NCBI RefSeq assembly: GCF_035685805.1
Contig: NZ_DASSAB010000032.1
Coordinates: 13,130-77,129 of the forward strand
DNA length: 64,000 nt
Source: Dyella_A sp035685805
GTDB lineage: Bacteria > Pseudomonadota > Gammaproteobacteria > Xanthomonadales > Rhodanobacteraceae
Direction: 5' to 3'
Every line of letters starts with the position of its first letter. Within the stretch, counting starts at the first letter, position 1. Shown piece after piece: positions 34,403 to 42,610 of this stretch. The notes under the pieces were generated by a model. It saw nothing but the letters and a program-made list of their open reading frames with translations, searched no databases and had not been told where the DNA came from. The position numbers and the translations under genes were made by a program.

Positions 34403-34657
34403 TCAGCGCGCCTGCCATTCGTGGACAGTGATATCCCAGCCGCCGCTGGTATGCGCCGGATCGCGCTGGACGATGGCCTGCGCCGCGTCGGCGTCAACCG
34501 CACGCAGCAGGTAGGCACCGCCGGAGCGGTCGGTGAACGGGCCGGAGCGCTCGATGGTGCCGTCCAGCCGCAGGGCATCGAGAAACGCCATGTGCGCGCT
34601 GATCGCGGCGGGGTCCACCTGCGGCCGGCGCAGCAGCATGACCAGGTAAAGCTTCAT
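34403..34657 (-). CDS. YciI-like protein
   Basis: An 84-residue protein of the YciI/YCII fold: MKLYLVMLLRRPQV, HMAFLDALRLDGTIERSGPF and YLLRAVDADAAQAIVQRDP. Members have a ferredoxin-like fold with a His/Asp pair and are of unknown function. It lies between the amidohydrolase and ubiG genes on the same strand, 22 bases before ubiG. Confidence 0.78.
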   Translation of the reverse strand: MKLYLVMLLRRPQVDPAAISAHMAFLDALRLDGTIERSGPFTDRSGGAYLLRAVDADAAQAIVQRDPAHTSGGWDITVHEWQAR

Positions 34658-34682
34658 CGGTCGATCGATTGCCTGCATCGCC

Positions 34683-36014
34683 TCACACCGCCGCGATGCG
34701 TTCGCGCCACTGGCGCGTGCGGGCGAGCATTCCTTCCACATCCATGCCCACCAGTTCGCGCCCGGCCAGCTTGCGACGTCCGGCGATCCACACGTCCGTC
34801 ACCTGATGACGGCCGGTGGCGTAGACCAGCTGCGAGGCGACATGGAACAGCGGCTGGGTTTCCAGGTCGCTCAGGCGCACGGCAGCGAAGTCGGCCTGCT
34901 TGCCGACCTTGATCGAGCCAACCTTGTCTTCCAGGCCCATCGCGCGGGCCGCGTTGAGGGTGCCGGCGCGCAGCGCCGAGGCGGCGTCGAACGCGGCGGC
35001 ATCCTGCGCCACCGCCTTGGCCAGGATCGCCGCCGTGCGCATCTCGCTGAACATGTCCAGGTCGTTGTTGGAGGCGCAGCCGTCCGTGGCGATGGCGAGG
35101 TTGACGCCTGCGCGACGGAATTTCTCGGCAGGGCAGAAGCCCGAGGCCAGCTTGAGATTGGACTCCGGGCAATGCACTACCGATACGCCCGCTTCGGCGC
35201 ACGCGGCAATCTCGCCGTCGGTTACCTGCGTCATGTGCACGGCGATCAGGCGGTCGTTGACCAGCCCGAGCCGCTGCAGCCGCTGGAAGGGGCGCAGGCC
35301 GGACTTCTTCTTTTCTTCCTCGATCTCGTGGGCAGTCTCGTGCGTGTGCAGATGCACCGGGATGTCGAGTTGGTCGGAGAGCACTCGGATCCGCTCGAAA
35401 CTGGCATCGGACACGGTGTACGGCGCGTGCGGCGCGAACGCCGTGCCCACCAGCGGATCGCCGAGGAAGCTGTCGTGCACCTCGCCCGCGCGCTCGAAGT
35501 ACTCGTCCTGGGTCTTGGCCCAGGCCGTGGGGAACTCGATCACCGGCAGGCCGACCACGGCGCGGAAGCCGAGCTTGCGATAAGTGGCGCCGATCGCATC
35601 GGGGAAGAAGTAGTTCTCGTTGGCGCAGGTGGTACCGCCGCGCAGCATCTCGGCCACCGCCAGCTCGACCCCGTCGCGTACGAACTCCGGCCCGATCACC
35701 TTGGCCTCGGCCGGCCAGATGTGCTCCTGCAGCCAGGTCATCAGCGGCAGGTCGTCGGCGAGGCCGCGCAGCAGGGTCATCGGGTTGTGCGTGTGGCTGT
35801 TGATCAGGCCGGGAATCAGCGCGTGCTCGCCCAGTTCCACCCGCTCGCGCGGCGCGTAGGCGGCGCGCGCTTCGGCAATCGGCAGCAGCGCCACGATGCG
35901 GTCGGCGTCCACCACCACGGCGTGCTGCTCCAGCACCACCGCATGGGGCTCCACCGGCACGACCCAACGCGCCTCGATGACCAGATCAACCGACTTCGGC
36001 GGCATGGAACTCAT
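34683..36014 (-). CDS. TRZ/ATZ-type amidohydrolase (probable 5'-methylthioadenosine/S-adenosylhomocysteine deaminase)
   Basis: A 443-residue metallo-dependent amidohydrolase. Metal ligands are in GLINSHTHNPMTLLRGL and HLHTHETAHEIEEE, VHCPESNLKLASG and IATDGCASNNDLDMF match the MTA/SAH deaminase branch, which deaminates methylthioadenosine or SAH to the inosine derivative. It is just upstream of ubiG, as in Xanthomonas; that fits SAH removal beside a SAM-using methyltransferase. Another substrate is possible. Confidence 0.85.
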   Translation of the reverse strand: MSSMPPKSVDLVIEARWVVPVEPHAVVLEQHAVVVDADRIVALLPIAEARAAYAPRERVELGEHALIPGLINSHTHNPMTLLRGLADDLPLMTWLQEHIWPAEAKVIGPEFVRDGVELAVAEMLRGGTTCANENYFFPDAIGATYRKLGFRAVVGLPVIEFPTAWAKTQDEYFERAGEVHDSFLGDPLVGTAFAPHAPYTVSDASFERIRVLSDQLDIPVHLHTHETAHEIEEEKKKSGLRPFQRLQRLGLVNDRLIAVHMTQVTDGEIAACAEAGVSVVHCPESNLKLASGFCPAEKFRRAGVNLAIATDGCASNNDLDMFSEMRTAAILAKAVAQDAAAFDAASALRAGTLNAARAMGLEDKVGSIKVGKQADFAAVRLSDLETQPLFHVASQLVYATGRHQVTDVWIAGRRKLAGRELVGMDVEGMLARTRQWRERIAAV

Positions 36015-36114
36015 CTTCACCTCACTGTGTCCGGGTGCGCCTGCGGCCATCATGGCCGCTGCACTTGATGCAAATACGACAAGGGGCGGTACCTTGCGGC
36101 GCCCGCCCCCATGG

Positions 36115-36226
36115 TCATCATTCCGACGGAAGCTGGAATCCAGTGAGTGCGATGCTCTCCGCGAAGGGGCTCGGCGTGCTGCGCACAGGTACCTCACTGG
36201 ATCCCGGCTTTCGCCGGGATGACAAG
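36115..36226. repeat. Palindromic repeat element, family A (diverged)
   Basis: Inverted arms beginning TCATCATTCCGACGGAAGCT (36115) and ending GGCTTTCGCCGGGATGACAA (to 36226), with CCAGTGAG/CTCACTGG inner ends. It lies between the amidohydrolase gene and efp, downstream of efp. Confidence 0.75.
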
Positions 36227-36263
36227 CCGGCAAAGGCGCGGGCATCGCCCACGCGCCGGCTTG

Positions 36264-36845
36264 TCACTTGCCGACGCGGCTGTCGTATTCGCCGGTGCGG
36301 GTATCGACCTTGATGATCTCGTCCTGGTTGACGAACAACGGCACGCGCACCACGGCGCCGGTTTCCAGCGTGGCCGGCTTGCCGCCGCCGCCGGAGGTAT
36401 CACCGCGCACGCCCGGGTCGGTCTCGACGATCTTCAGCTCGACGAACTTCGGCGGCTGTACGGCGATGATGCCGCCGTTGAAGAGCGTGACCACGCATTC
36501 CTCCTCGCCCTTGAGCCACTTCCACGCGTCGCCCATGGCGGACAGCGTGGCCGGGATCGTCTCGAAGGTCTCCATGTTCATGAAGTTCCACACCCGGTCC
36601 TTGCCGATACCGTCGATGAAGGACAGCTGCATGTCGGTGTCGACCGCATCGGCCTCCTCGAACGAGTCGCTGGACTTCAACGTCTGCTCGGTGGTGCGGC
36701 CATCCTTGAGGTTGCGGATACGGATGCGGGTGAACGCCTGGCCCTTGCCCGGCTTGATGAAGTCCGCCTCGGTGATGATCCACGGATCGCCGTTGTGGAG
36801 GATCTTCTTGCCCGTTTTGACATCGTTGAGGCCAAGGGTCGCCAT
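36264..36845 (-). CDS. efp: Elongation factor P
   Basis: A 193-residue EF-P, which relieves ribosome stalling at polyproline. The modified lysine is Lys34 in IKPGKGQAFTR, the type lysylated by EpmA after EpmB action. The epmB gene starts 90 bases away on the other strand. The C-terminal VRVPLFVNQDEIIKVDTRTGEY is family-typical. Confidence 0.97.
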   Translation of the reverse strand: MATLGLNDVKTGKKILHNGDPWIITEADFIKPGKGQAFTRIRIRNLKDGRTTEQTLKSSDSFEEADAVDTDMQLSFIDGIGKDRVWNFMNMETFETIPATLSAMGDAWKWLKGEEECVVTLFNGGIIAVQPPKFVELKIVETDPGVRGDTSGGGGKPATLETGAVVRVPLFVNQDEIIKVDTRTGEYDSRVGK

Positions 36846-36934
36846 GCGCTATCTGCTCCAGGGTAAATTCCGCCGCCGCGGGCGGCTAAAATGAATGCTT
36901 CGTCGGGCGCCCGGGCCCGATTCACAGGTCCGCC

Positions 36935-37945
36935 ATGATAACCGCAAGCTCCAGCGCCCGCCTATCGTCGCCCGTCCCGGACTGGCGCCAGCTCTGGCGC
37001 GAGGCCATCACCGACCCCGCCGAGCTGCTCGCCCTGCTGGGGCTGTCCTCGCTTGCGGCGCAACTGCCTGTCGACGATGCCGGCTTCGCGCTGCGCGTAC
37101 CGCGCGGTTTCGTGTCGCGCATGCGCCACGGCGATCCATCGGACCCCCTGCTGCTGCAGGTACTGCCCCAGCTGGCGGAGCTTGCGGACGTGGACGGCTA
37201 CGCCGTGGACGCAGTGGGCGATCTGGGCGCGCGCGAGTCGCAGGGCCTGCTGCACAAGTACCACGGCCGCGCGCTGTTGATCGCCAGCGGCAGCTGCGCG
37301 ATCAACTGCCGCTACTGCTTCCGCCGACACTTTCCCTACGGCGAGGAGATGGCCGCGGCAGGCCAGTGGCGACGGGCCTTGGAGCACTTGCGCCTGGACA
37401 CCAGCATCCACGAGTTGATTCTCTCCGGCGGCGATCCGCTGGCGCTGGCCACGGCCAAGCTCGAAGAGCTCAGCCGCGGCCTCGCCGACCTGCCGCACGT
37501 GACGCGGCTGCGCATCCACACCCGCCTGCCGGTGGTCCTGCCCGAGCGGATCGATGCGCCGTTCACCGAATGGCTGGGCTCGCTTCCGCTGCAGAAGGTC
37601 GTGGTGCTGCACGCCAACCATGCCAACGAACTGGATGCCTCGGTGGACGACGCGTGCGAGCGCCTGCGCGGCGCCGGCGCCACCGTGTTGAACCAGGCGG
37701 TGCTGCTGCGCGGGGTGAACGACGCGGCCGACGCGCTGGTCGACCTGTCCGAGCGGCTGTTCGCCGCGGGCGTGCTGCCGTACTACCTGCACCAGCTCGA
37801 CCGGGTGCAGGGCGCGGCCCATTTCGAGGTCGACGACGCTGCCGCACTGGCGCTGGTGCAAGCCATTCGCGCACGGCTACCCGGTTACCTGGTGCCGCGG
37901 CTGGTGCGCGAGGTGGCAGGCGAGCCGGCCAAACGCCCGCTCTGA
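36935..37945 (+). CDS. epmB: EF-P-(R)-beta-lysine ligase partner, lysine 2,3-aminomutase EpmB
   Basis: A 336-residue radical-SAM enzyme with the cluster-binding cysteines in SCAINCRYCFRRHFPYGE, plus ELILSGGDPLAL and RIHTRLPVVLPER. It makes (R)-beta-lysine for modification of EF-P Lys34. It is divergent from efp with a shared 89-base promoter region, which supports the pairing. The ligase epmA is not in the window. Confidence 0.95.
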   Translation: MITASSSARLSSPVPDWRQLWREAITDPAELLALLGLSSLAAQLPVDDAGFALRVPRGFVSRMRHGDPSDPLLLQVLPQLAELADVDGYAVDAVGDLGARESQGLLHKYHGRALLIASGSCAINCRYCFRRHFPYGEEMAAAGQWRRALEHLRLDTSIHELILSGGDPLALATAKLEELSRGLADLPHVTRLRIHTRLPVVLPERIDAPFTEWLGSLPLQKVVVLHANHANELDASVDDACERLRGAGATVLNQAVLLRGVNDAADALVDLSERLFAAGVLPYYLHQLDRVQGAAHFEVDDAAALALVQAIRARLPGYLVPRLVREVAGEPAKRPL

Positions 37946-38078
37946 AAGCGAAGCCGCTCGCCACGCCGTCGCGCCACGCTGGCGGCCACCGCCGGAATCC
38001 GTTACAAACCTCGTCTACGCAAGAGCGCCTGCGCCACGCCTCCGCAAGGCACGGCGCCCCACGGACCACCCGGTGCCC

Positions 38079-40127
38079 ATGAAAAAAGACGCCTCCGTTA
38101 TCCGGATCCTGTTCATCGAGACTTCGGTCGAAGATGCCGAGCAGATCATCAGCCTGCTGCGCAACGGGGGTATCGCGGTACGCCCCGCCCGCGCCACCAC
38201 CCCCGAGGAGATCCAGGCCGCGCTTGACGAGCAGGCGCCGGACATCGTGCTGTACGACCCGGCGCTGGCGAAGATGACGCTGAGGGAAGTCACCCAGAAG
38301 CTGGACGCCAACGGGCGCGACATGGCGCTGGTGGCAATCGTGGCGCAGATGGACAACCAGCTCGTCGCCGACCTGTTCAACGATGGCGTGCGCGGCATCG
38401 CGATCCGCAGCCAGACCAAGCAGCTGGCGACGGTCCTGCAGCGCGAGCACGAGGCCCTGCAGACGCGCCGCCAGGTGCGCCTGCTCGAGTCGGCGCTGCG
38501 CGAATCGGAGCGCCGCGCGGATGCCCTGCTCGACTCCTCCACCGATCCGATCGCCTTCGTGCACGAGGGCATGCATGTGCGCGCCAACAAGGCCTACCTG
38601 GAGACCTTCGGCTACGACGAGTTCGACGACATGCTCGGCCTGCCGGTGCTGGACCTGATCAGCAGCAACGATGCGGAAGGCTTCAAGAACCTGCTGCGCG
38701 CCCAGTCACGCAACGAGAAGGCGCCCAACCACATCGAACTGCAGGCCCGACGCTCGGACGGCACCACGTTCCAGGCCACGGTGGAGTTCGCCCACGCCAC
38801 CTTCGAGGGCGAGCCGTGCCTGCAGATCGTGTTCCGGCGCCAGCAGGTCGATCCGATGCTGATCGAACAGCTGCAGCGCGACCCGGTCACCGGCTTGTAC
38901 AACCGCGCCCGCACGCTGGAGTGCATCGACGACGCGGTGGCCGCCGCCGCGAAGGGAACCAAGGGCCAGAGCCTGCTGCTGATCGAGCCGGACAACTGGA
39001 ACAGCATGGTCGACAGTGTCGGCCTGGGACGGGCTGACGAGCTGCTTGCGGCCTTCGCCAACCGTGTCAGCAGCCAGCTCGGCGAAGATGATGTCGCCGG
39101 ACTGCTGGCCGAGCACACCATTGGCGTGGTGCTGCGCGATCGCAACGACGAGGCCATCAAGGCCTGGATCGGCAAACTGCAGCACGCCATCGCCGACGAG
39201 ATCTTCGACCTCGGCAGCCAGTCCATCACCGTGTCGACGAGTATCGGTGGCAGCCTGCTGGGAGAGAAGAACGCCAACGCCGAGTTGCTGCTGAACCAGG
39301 CCAACCAGGCGCTGCGCAACGTGATCAGCCAGGGCGGTGGCCGGGTGGAGGTACACGACCCGGCGGCACGCGAGAAGGCCGACGAGGAGCGCGAGCGTTA
39401 CTGGCTGCAGCTGCTGCAGCAGGCCCTGGCGACCGACGGGTTCGTGCTCTACCACCAGCACACCATCAGCCTGCAGGACGCCGAAGGCGAGTATTCGGAG
39501 ATCCTGCTGCGCATGAATGGTCCGCAGGGCGAGGTGCTGCCCGGGTTCTTCATGCCCATCGCCGAACAGCACGGGCTGACCGTGGCGATCGATCGCTGGG
39601 TGCTGAGCAAGGCGATCTCGATCCTGCGCACCCGCGATGGCCAGGGCATCCACACGACGTTCTTCGTCAAGCTCACCGCCGACTCGATCCAGGACCCGAC
39701 CCTGCTGCCCTGGCTGGGAGAGCAGGTGAGCAAGGCCGGGCTCAAGCACGGACAGATCGTGCTGGAGATGACCGAAAGCAAGGTGGTCACCTTGCTGCGT
39801 CCGGCCCACGAGTTCGTCACCGGCTGGAAGAAGCTCGGCGGTCGATTCGCACTGGAGCAGTTCGGCTCCGGCCTGAACTCGTTCCAGCTGCTCACCCATG
39901 TGGACGCGGATTATCTCAAGATCGACCGCAGCTATATGGCGCAACTGCCGCAGCACCCGGAAAACCAGAAGAAGATCACCGAGATCTGCCACCAGGCCCG
40001 CGAGATGAACCGCATCACCGTGGCCGAGTGGGTCGAGGATGCCAGCAGCACGTCGCTGCTGTTCGCGTGTGGCGTGGACTTCGTGCAGGGCAACTTCCTG
40101 CAGGAGCCGCAGCGCCTGATGGCCTGA
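38079..40127 (+). CDS. FimX-like PAS / degenerate GGDEF / degenerate EAL protein
   Basis: A 682-residue protein: a receiver-like N-terminal domain (~8-130) without clear phosphorylation site, a PAS domain (~140-250), a GGDEF domain (~265-420) whose catalytic motif is replaced by LLAEHTI, and an EAL domain (~435-680) with EILLRM instead of EVLLR-type EAL. The order matches Pseudomonas/Xanthomonas FimX, which binds c-di-GMP with its inactive EAL domain and controls type IV pilus assembly through PilZ. Enzyme activity is unlikely. The ATG two codons inside an in-frame GTG is preferred. Confidence 0.85.
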   Translation: MKKDASVIRILFIETSVEDAEQIISLLRNGGIAVRPARATTPEEIQAALDEQAPDIVLYDPALAKMTLREVTQKLDANGRDMALVAIVAQMDNQLVADLFNDGVRGIAIRSQTKQLATVLQREHEALQTRRQVRLLESALRESERRADALLDSSTDPIAFVHEGMHVRANKAYLETFGYDEFDDMLGLPVLDLISSNDAEGFKNLLRAQSRNEKAPNHIELQARRSDGTTFQATVEFAHATFEGEPCLQIVFRRQQVDPMLIEQLQRDPVTGLYNRARTLECIDDAVAAAAKGTKGQSLLLIEPDNWNSMVDSVGLGRADELLAAFANRVSSQLGEDDVAGLLAEHTIGVVLRDRNDEAIKAWIGKLQHAIADEIFDLGSQSITVSTSIGGSLLGEKNANAELLLNQANQALRNVISQGGGRVEVHDPAAREKADEERERYWLQLLQQALATDGFVLYHQHTISLQDAEGEYSEILLRMNGPQGEVLPGFFMPIAEQHGLTVAIDRWVLSKAISILRTRDGQGIHTTFFVKLTADSIQDPTLLPWLGEQVSKAGLKHGQIVLEMTESKVVTLLRPAHEFVTGWKKLGGRFALEQFGSGLNSFQLLTHVDADYLKIDRSYMAQLPQHPENQKKITEICHQAREMNRITVAEWVEDASSTSLLFACGVDFVQGNFLQEPQRLMA

Positions 40128-40208
40128 TCGTCCGCGCAGCCCGGCGGCAGCGCTGGCTGCACCGGGACGCCGCCCGCTGCTGATGACGCGCAGCAGGCGA
40201 GCATCAAA

Positions 40209-40240
40209 AAAGCCGCGGGCTGGCCCGCGGCTTTTCTGTT
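40209..40240. terminator. Bidirectional terminator between the FimX-like gene and rplS
   Basis: Stem AAAGCCGCGGG (40209-40219) and CCCGCGGCTTT (40224-40234) with a four-base loop, flanked by TTTTCTGTTTT on the plus strand and TTTTTTGATG on the minus strand, so it can serve both converging genes. Confidence 0.92.
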
Positions 40241-40266
40241 TTGCAAAACCCGCTGGGAGCGAGCGT

Positions 40267-40671
40267 TTACTCGGCGGCAGCAGCGGCCGCGGCGGCCTTG
40301 GAGGCAGCCTTCGCGGCAGCAGCGGCAGCGATGTCTTCCTTGATGCGAGCAGCCTTGCCTTCCAGCCCGCGCAGGTAGTACAGCTTCGCGCCGCGGACCT
40401 TGCCCTTGCGCTTGACCGTGACGGATTCGATGGTCGGGCTGTGCGCCTGGAACACGCGCTCGACGCCGGTACCATGCGAGATCTTGCGCACGGTAAAGGC
40501 CGAATGCAGGCCGCGGCTGCGCTTGGCGATGACGATGCCCTCGAACGCCTGCACGCGCTCGCGGTTACCTTCCTTCACCTTGACGTTGACCACTACCGTG
40601 TCGCCGGGGCCGAAGTCCGGCAGCTGGCGGGTGATCTGCTCGGATTCGAACTGTTCGATGATCTTGTTCAT
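40267..40671 (-). CDS. rplS: 50S ribosomal protein L19
   Basis: A 134-residue bL19, at the 30S-50S interface. Core motif: FGPGDTVVVNVKVKEGNRERVQAFEG and GVERVFQAHSP. The last ~25 residues are an alanine-rich tail (AAAAAKAASKAAAAAAAAE), longer than E. coli L19 (115 residues). It ends the ffh-rpsP-rimM-trmD-rplS cluster. Confidence 0.97.
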   Translation of the reverse strand: MNKIIEQFESEQITRQLPDFGPGDTVVVNVKVKEGNRERVQAFEGIVIAKRSRGLHSAFTVRKISHGTGVERVFQAHSPTIESVTVKRKGKVRGAKLYYLRGLEGKAARIKEDIAAAAAAKAASKAAAAAAAAE

Positions 40672-40703
40672 GGCAACACCTGTGTCAAATGCAATAACTG
40701 CGG

Positions 40704-41465
40704 TCACACGTTGGCCGCATCGTTGTGCCGCAGGTACTCGCGGCGGAATTCTTCAAGCAGCGCGGAAGACTCTGCATCCAGGGTCCGCCGCGCCAGCAGG
40801 TCGGGACGTCGCAACCAGGTCCGTCCCAGCGACTGCTTCAGGCGCCAGCGGCGAATCGCCGCGTGGTCGCCGGACAAAAGCACTGCCGGCACATCACCCA
40901 GTGCGTCGTGCACCGGCTTGGTGTAGTGCGGACAATCCAGCAGGCCGTCCGAAAACGAATCCTGCAGGGCGGACTGCGCATCGTTCAACGCGCCATCCTG
41001 CAGCCTTCCCACGGCATCGATCACCACCGCGGCGCCCAGCTCGCCACCCGACAACACATAATCGCCGATCGACAGCTCCTCGTCGACCTCGTGCGCCAGC
41101 AAACGCTCGTCCACACCTTCATATCGTCCGCAAATCAGAGCCACACGCGGCAACCTCGCCAGCGCCTCCACCCTGCCTTGCGTCAGCCGCGCTCCCTGCG
41201 GACTGAGGTAAATCACGTGCACCGGCTCCGGCGCAGCCTCGCGTACGACGCTCAGGGCCGCGCGCAAGGGTTCGATCAGCATCACCATCCCGGGACCACC
41301 GCCGCAGGTGCGGCCATCCACGGTGCGGTAGCTGTCGCGGGCATAGTCGCGGGGGTTCCACGTCTGCACCTGCAACAGATCCCGCTGCTGTGCGCGTCCC
41401 ACCACACCGACCGCTGCGCACTGCTGCATGAATTCGGGAAACAGCGTGACAACGTCGATCCGCAT
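40704..41465 (-). CDS. trmD: tRNA (guanine-N1)-methyltransferase
   Basis: A 253-residue SPOUT methyltransferase making m1G37 in tRNA, preventing frameshifts. Family blocks: MRIDVVTLFPEF, GGGPGMVMLIEPL, LICGRYEGVDERLL and SIGDYVLSGGELGA with its trefoil knot. It sits 32 bases before rplS and after rimM. Confidence 0.97.
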   Translation of the reverse strand: MRIDVVTLFPEFMQQCAAVGVVGRAQQRDLLQVQTWNPRDYARDSYRTVDGRTCGGGPGMVMLIEPLRAALSVVREAAPEPVHVIYLSPQGARLTQGRVEALARLPRVALICGRYEGVDERLLAHEVDEELSIGDYVLSGGELGAAVVIDAVGRLQDGALNDAQSALQDSFSDGLLDCPHYTKPVHDALGDVPAVLLSGDHAAIRRWRLKQSLGRTWLRRPDLLARRTLDAESSALLEEFRREYLRHNDAANV

Positions 41466-41496
41466 CAGACCCTCGACTCCGGCGCGTGGCGCGAAC

Positions 41497-42012
41497 TCAG
41501 AATTCAGGATCCCAATCCACCACCATACGGCCGCCGTCGAGATCCACCGAATGCACGTAGCGGCCCTGAATGAAGGGAATCAACCGCTCGCGTTCATCGT
41601 CACGCACCACCACCACATCGTTGGCGCCCGTTGCGAACAGGTGGCTGACCCGTCCCAACACCACTCCGTCCGTCGTGGTGACCTCGAGGCCTTCGAGGTC
41701 GACCCAGTAATACTCGTCCTTGCCGGGCGGCGGGAGCGATTCGCGGGCGACATAGATGTCCTTGCCCACCCACGCCACCGCCTTTTCGCGGCTGTCCACC
41801 TGCGGCAACTGGCATACCAGCCCCTTGCCCTGTGGACGCCCCTTGATGCCCGACATCTCCACCATCTCACCCGGCGCCACACTCAGCTGCCAGGGCTGGT
41901 AATCGAAGATGCGCGTGCGGGGCTCGGACCAGGATTCGATCTTGAGCCAGCCCTGCACGCCGTACAGCCCGACGATGCGCCCCATCAGGACGCGCCGACC
42001 GGCTGTCGCCAT
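41497..42012 (-). CDS. rimM: 16S rRNA processing protein RimM
   Basis: A 171-residue RimM with the N-terminal RimM domain (MGRIVGLYGVQGWLKIES) and the C-terminal PRC-barrel. It helps 30S maturation by binding S19. The start MATAGRRVLMGRIVG lies two bases from the rpsP stop. Confidence 0.94.
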   Translation of the reverse strand: MATAGRRVLMGRIVGLYGVQGWLKIESWSEPRTRIFDYQPWQLSVAPGEMVEMSGIKGRPQGKGLVCQLPQVDSREKAVAWVGKDIYVARESLPPPGKDEYYWVDLEGLEVTTTDGVVLGRVSHLFATGANDVVVVRDDERERLIPFIQGRYVHSVDLDGGRMVVDWDPEF

Positions 42013-42014
42013 AC

Positions 42015-42269
42015 TCAGGCGGCCTGCTGCTTGCCGGCTTCCTTCACCAGCGCAGCGACCTTGTCGGTCAGCTGGGCGCCCTTGCCCACCCATTCCTTCA
42101 CGCGCTCGACGTTCAGCTCAAGGCGCTTGTCCTTGCCCGACGCAACCGGGTTGTAGAAACCCACGCTCTCGATGTTGCGACCGTCGCGCTTGTTGCGCTG
42201 GTCGGTCACGACGACGTGGTAGAACGGACGGCCCTTGGCGCCACCGCGCGAAAGACGAATCTTGACCAT
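42015..42269 (-). CDS. rpsP: 30S ribosomal protein S16
   Basis: An 84-residue bS16 (MVKIRLSRGGAKGRPFYHVVV, GFYNPVA), needed for 30S assembly. It precedes rimM in the classical order. The upstream gap holds a repeat element after ffh. Confidence 0.97.
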   Translation of the reverse strand: MVKIRLSRGGAKGRPFYHVVVTDQRNKRDGRNIESVGFYNPVASGKDKRLELNVERVKEWVGKGAQLTDKVAALVKEAGKQQAA

Positions 42270-42610
42270 AGTAAAAGCTCCAGAGTTGCCGGAATTGCCG
42301 GCCGCACGCACGAGACCGTGCGCGGTAAACGCGACATTTTAGCGGGTTTGAGGGAAAAGGGAAGCCCTCGACGACACGCCAATCGAAGCCCCCTCGCCCC
42401 ACCTCGCACCCGGGAAGATGTAGCGACGAAGCCAGCGTCATCCCCGCGAAAGCGGGGACCCATGTTGACTTTGGTGGCAAGAGCGAAATGGATCCCCGCT
42501 TTCGCGGAGATGACGCTCGTCCTGTGGCTGGGTCCGCTCGCGCTGTAGCCACGTCCAGCTGCAGGTGTATCCAAAGGCGCAGAGTCGGACTTGCGCCAGA
42601 CGCCGTCTCA
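42270..42610. other. Gap between ffh and rpsP
   Basis: A 341-base gap. It holds a family A repeat (42434-42517) and must contain the rpsP operon promoter. No protein-like frame is supported. Confidence 0.6.
42434..42517. repeat. Palindromic repeat element, family A
   Basis: Inverted arms AGCGTCATCCCCGCGAAAGC (from 42434) and GATCCCCGCTTTCGCGGAGA (42490-42509) ending TGACGCT, around a unique centre. Same family as 9358-9441. Confidence 0.85.
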
